Shown here: positions 19,701 to 20,916 of the stretch, piece after piece
How the letters are laid out: every line of letters begins with the position of its first letter
How positions within the stretch are numbered: the first letter of the stretch is position 1
DNA from: CAZZEX01 sp964653285
Lineage (GTDB): Bacteria; Chloroflexota; Anaerolineae; B4-G1
Assembly (NCBI GenBank): GCA_964653285.1
Contig: CAZZEX010000091.1
Span: forward strand, 1-20,916
Reading direction: 5' to 3'
DNA length: 20,916 bases
Translations under genes and position numbers: made by a program
Notes under the pieces: generated by a model
What the model was told of the DNA's origin: nothing
Seen by the model: only the letters and a program-made list of their open reading frames with translations
Database searches by the model: none

Positions 19701-20916
19701 GCGGCGAGCCTGCCCGGGGTGGCGCACGCGGAGCATAACCTGTACACCTGTTCGCAGGACTCGATCCAGCATATCACGGAGCAGACGCGAGAACTGGGTC
19801 TCAACCGGGTCGTGGTTGCCTCCTGCACACCGCTGACCCACGAGTCGCTGTTTCAGGATAGCATCCGCCAGGCGGGACTGAACCCCGGCATGTTCCAGAT
19901 GGCCAACATCCGCAATCAGTGCTCGTGGGTACACTCCGATGACTGGGAAGCGGCGACGGAGAAGGCCAGGGACCTGGTGCGGATGGCGGTGGCGAAGGCG
20001 CTGCGGTTGGAGCCGCTCCACAAGACCGCGGTGCTGGTGCAGAAGGCAGTCCTGGTTATCGGCGGCGGGGCGGCCGGGATGACGGCAGCGCTGACGCTGG
20101 CTGATCAGGGTTTCCCGGTGCACTTGGTCGAGCGGACGGAGCAGTTGGGTGGTAATTTGCGGAACATCAGGACGCTGGTGGATTGGGAGGCTGGCCTGGT
20201 GTGGCGCGACCCCCAGACGTTCCTGCAGCAACTGATCGAGCGGGTGGAGGGCCATCCCCAGATCACCGTGCACCTGCGGGGCGAACTATTGGATAGCGGT
20301 GGCTTCGTCGGCAACTTCACCTCACGGCTGCGCGTTCTCCCCTCCCGCCCCCCCTCGCTCCCCCCCAACTTTGGGGGGGAAGGTGGGGGAGGGGTCAGGG
20401 GTGGGGGTAGTGTGATCGAGGTACGCCACGGGGCGACGATTGTTGCGACCGGCGGCGTGGAGTACCGGGGGCCGGAGTACGGGTATGGGACGGACCCGCG
20501 TATCGTCACGCAACAAGAGTTTGAGGCACTGTTGGCAGGAAGCAGGAAGCAGGAAGCAGGAAGCAAGGATCAGGAGAGTGGAGAAGATCTGCAATCTGCA
20601 ATCTGCAATCTGCAATCCGTTGTGATGATCCTGTGCGTTGGTCCGGCGGAGCGGTACTGCTCTCGCATCTGCTGCACGACGGCGATCAAGAACGCGCTGG
20701 CGCTCAAGCGACTCAATCCCGATGCGCATGTCACTGTGATATACCGGGACATCCGCACGTATGGCTTCAAGGAGCGGCTGTACCGGGAAGCGCGGCGCCA
20801 GGGTGTGATGTTCGTGCATTACGACTTCGACCGCAAGCCAGAGGTGCGGACTTCCCCCCCGGAGTTGGGGGGGACTGAGGGGGTGCGGACTTCCCCCCCA
20901 GAGTTGGGGGGGACTG
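16737..20916 (+). CDS. Giant HdrA with a nested NfnB/GltD domain and a second HdrA module (3' partial)
   Basis: One open frame of 1393 codons that runs off the window, checked codon by codon. ATG 16737 follows AGAGGGG. HdrA module 1 starts with FAD motif GGGIAG and FPTNDCAMC, with ferredoxin C115-118-121-125. At about residue 162 it is interrupted by an NfnB/GltD-type domain. This has C165/C169 and C204-208-212-216 (two N-terminal [4Fe-4S] clusters), an FAD motif AVIGAGPCG near 257 and an NAD(P) motif AVIGAGDVAMD near 385. Module 1 resumes at about 640 with RCLACGICSECLSC...C656 and the QCVGSRD...YCSAICCMY region. Module 2 starts near 963 (CHCG at C970/C972; FAD GGGAAGM near 1109) and ends before its C-terminal ferredoxin. 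Five repeat inserts are read in frame. It probably links NAD(P)H to the Hdr flavins (inference). Confidence 0.9.
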   Translation, partial: MVGEIPDKDSVTGAVMVVGGGIAGIQASLDLAEAGYKVYLVENKSAIGGHMAQLDKTFPTNDCAMCIVSPKLVDCGRHRNIELLVDSDVVGIHGKAGDFTVRVRTRPRYIDLDKCTGCGDCADVCPVIIPGRFDEGLAVQRAAYKLYPQAVPNAYAIEKRGIAPCRDACPAGQRVQGYIALIREGRYEDALRVIKEDNPFPGICGRICNHRCEDACNRGKLDQPINIRALKRFVTDKVYAQPRVVPEPVERRHEERVAVIGAGPCGLTTAQDLCKLGYGVTVFEALPVAGGMLRVGVPEYRLPSWIVDREVQDIVDLGVELRLNTCVDNLDDVFAEGFDAVLIAVGAHEGIRLPIPGADLEGVLINTTFLRDVRLGNAPELGEQVAVIGAGDVAMDVARTAVRLGSEVHLYYRRTRGEATAGEEEMRHAEEEGIVLHWQVTPVEIVPAPSVHGGAGGNGRMAGMKCVRTEQGLPDETGRRRPVPIPGSEHFVPCDNVIFSVGQRAGLAFIPESAGVGITRQQTIAVNPNTLAATRPGVFAAGDATTGTAFVIEAVAAGHQAAESIHRYLRGEELEPPPKPELPVVELTWAEIEERIARGEVKIQPRVLVDELPAEKRVSTFEEVVAGYTESRAQAEAARCLACGICSECLSCVYACQADAINHDMVEQVQDVQVGAIVLAPGYETYQPPPLVGGGGAEYGWGRYPNVVTALQFERLLSASGPTLGHVQRPSDGEAPKRIAFIQCVGSRDQTHDYCSAICCMYATKEAIMACEHEPDTQVAVFMMDMRAFSKGYEEYYRRARERYGVRYVRSRISFVREDPRTHNLILKYVGEQEAGGKKQEAKEQGSTQHAARNAQVVEEDFDMVVLSVGMEISEGVRELGRRLGVELDEYGFCRTLPFQPLQTSQPGIFAVGPFREPKDIPESVVEASGAAAAAGAIVAPARWTCTQEVVYPPERDVSEEEPRVGVFVCHCGSNIGGFLDVPAVAEYAASLPGVAHAEHNLYTCSQDSIQHITEQTRELGLNRVVVASCTPLTHESLFQDSIRQAGLNPGMFQMANIRNQCSWVHSDDWEAATEKARDLVRMAVAKALRLEPLHKTAVLVQKAVLVIGGGAAGMTAALTLADQGFPVHLVERTEQLGGNLRNIRTLVDWEAGLVWRDPQTFLQQLIERVEGHPQITVHLRGELLDSGGFVGNFTSRLRVLPSRPPSLPPNFGGEGGGGVRGGGSVIEVRHGATIVATGGVEYRGPEYGYGTDPRIVTQQEFEALLAGSRKQEAGSKDQESGEDLQSAICNLQSVVMILCVGPAERYCSRICCTTAIKNALALKRLNPDAHVTVIYRDIRTYGFKERLYREARRQGVMFVHYDFDRKPEVRTSPPELGGTEGVRTSPPELGGT
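18798..18823 (+). repeat. C-run/G-run hairpin in giant HdrA
   Basis: Ten C, TCGTA, eleven G; coding QPPPLVGGGG between GYETY and EYGWGRYPNV. The HdrA-HdrA module 1 equivalent (GYEISDPTEYEELGYGRYPNV) has no repeat at this loop. Confidence 0.85.
19231..19304 (+). repeat. Microrepeats inside giant HdrA module 1
   Basis: AGCAGGAGGCAGGAGGCAAG and AGAAGCAAGAAGC units followed by CACGCAACACGCAGCACGCA. They code for about 25 polar residues (EQEAGGKKQEAKEQ...) between LILKY and the EEDFDMVVLSVG strand. Confidence 0.85.
20338..20410 (+). repeat. GC-hairpin repeat (reverse-orientation form) in giant HdrA module 2
   Basis: C-runs, CCCCCCCAACTTTGGGGGGG and trailing G-runs; reads PSLPPNFGGEGGGG. It is at the GNFTS ... 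HGATIVATGG loop. Confidence 0.8.
20534..20618 (+). repeat. GGAAGCA and GCAATCT microrepeats in giant HdrA module 2
   Basis: About four copies of GGAAGCA, then four of GCAATCT, coding about 29 residues between EFEALLAG and VVMILCVG. The single-module HdrA has its DLTGFPKP palindrome at this same loop. Confidence 0.85.
20844..20916 (+). repeat. Two tandem in-frame copies of the SPPELGGTEG repeat, 39-bp period
   Basis: VRTSPPELGGTEG is followed immediately by VRTSPPELGGT, with one base difference in the hairpin loop. The period of 39 bp equals 13 codons. The second copy is cut by the window end and more copies could follow. Confidence 0.9.

Noticed and set aside
18927..20273. Long minus-strand open frame (448 codons), and a similar one at 10708-11889
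   Set aside because: They are the antisense of high-GC coding genes, have no recognisable domains, and overlap well-supported + strand proteins throughout.

Overview
The window (about 62% GC by eye, with a visibly more AT-rich central part) carries genes only on the + strand. It is a cluster of soluble, iron-sulfur- and flavin-based electron-transfer proteins of the heterodisulfide reductase (Hdr) family, interrupted by a roughly 5 kb accessory island. The Hdr content points to a strict anaerobe. Hairpins of C-runs and G-runs and 7-8-nt tandem microrepeats litter both genes and spacers. Together these suggest an uncultured Chloroflexota (Anaerolineae-like) bacterium; that assignment is an inference from style, not from a marker gene.

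Layout. 1-2.8 kb: the C-terminal part of an HdrD/EtfD-like protein with two CCG domains, then a single-module HdrA. 2.8-7.8 kb (island): an orphan HicB antitoxin, a type II restriction endonuclease (AccI-like) overlapping its N6-adenine methyltransferase by 4 bp, a NucS-like nuclease that appears to sit in an integron-type gene cassette with its own attC-like site, and a NYN-domain (LabA-like) nuclease. 8.0-12.3 kb: an MvhD-like subunit, an FrhB/FdhB-like subunit, a [2Fe-2S]+2x[4Fe-4S] protein and a soluble fumarate-reductase/succinate-dehydrogenase-type flavoprotein. 12.5-20.9 kb: a two-module HdrA-HdrA fusion, a second MvhD, a four-helix-bundle (S23-type) protein between inverted microrepeats, and a giant HdrA (1393 codons, still open at the window end). 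In the giant protein an NfnB/GltD-type NAD(P)H oxidoreductase is nested inside the first HdrA module, followed by a second HdrA module.

How they may work together (inference): three HdrA proteins provide flavins, two MvhD subunits wire them to partners, the GltD domain offers an NAD(P)H entry or exit, FrhB/FdhB a second flavin/Fe-S entry (F420 or formate type), and the FrdA/FrdB-like pair a fumarate/succinate (or related) site. No HdrB/HdrC, hydrogenase, formate dehydrogenase catalytic subunit or membrane anchor is visible. The whole looks like a cytosolic electron-bifurcating or confurcating complex built around a fumarate-reductase-like flavoprotein.

The most striking sequence-level feature is that palindromic GC hairpins and short tandem microrepeats, elsewhere intergenic, lie in frame inside nearly every Hdr-cluster gene. 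They recur at the same surface-loop positions of different HdrA paralogues and supply C-terminal tails and stop codons.
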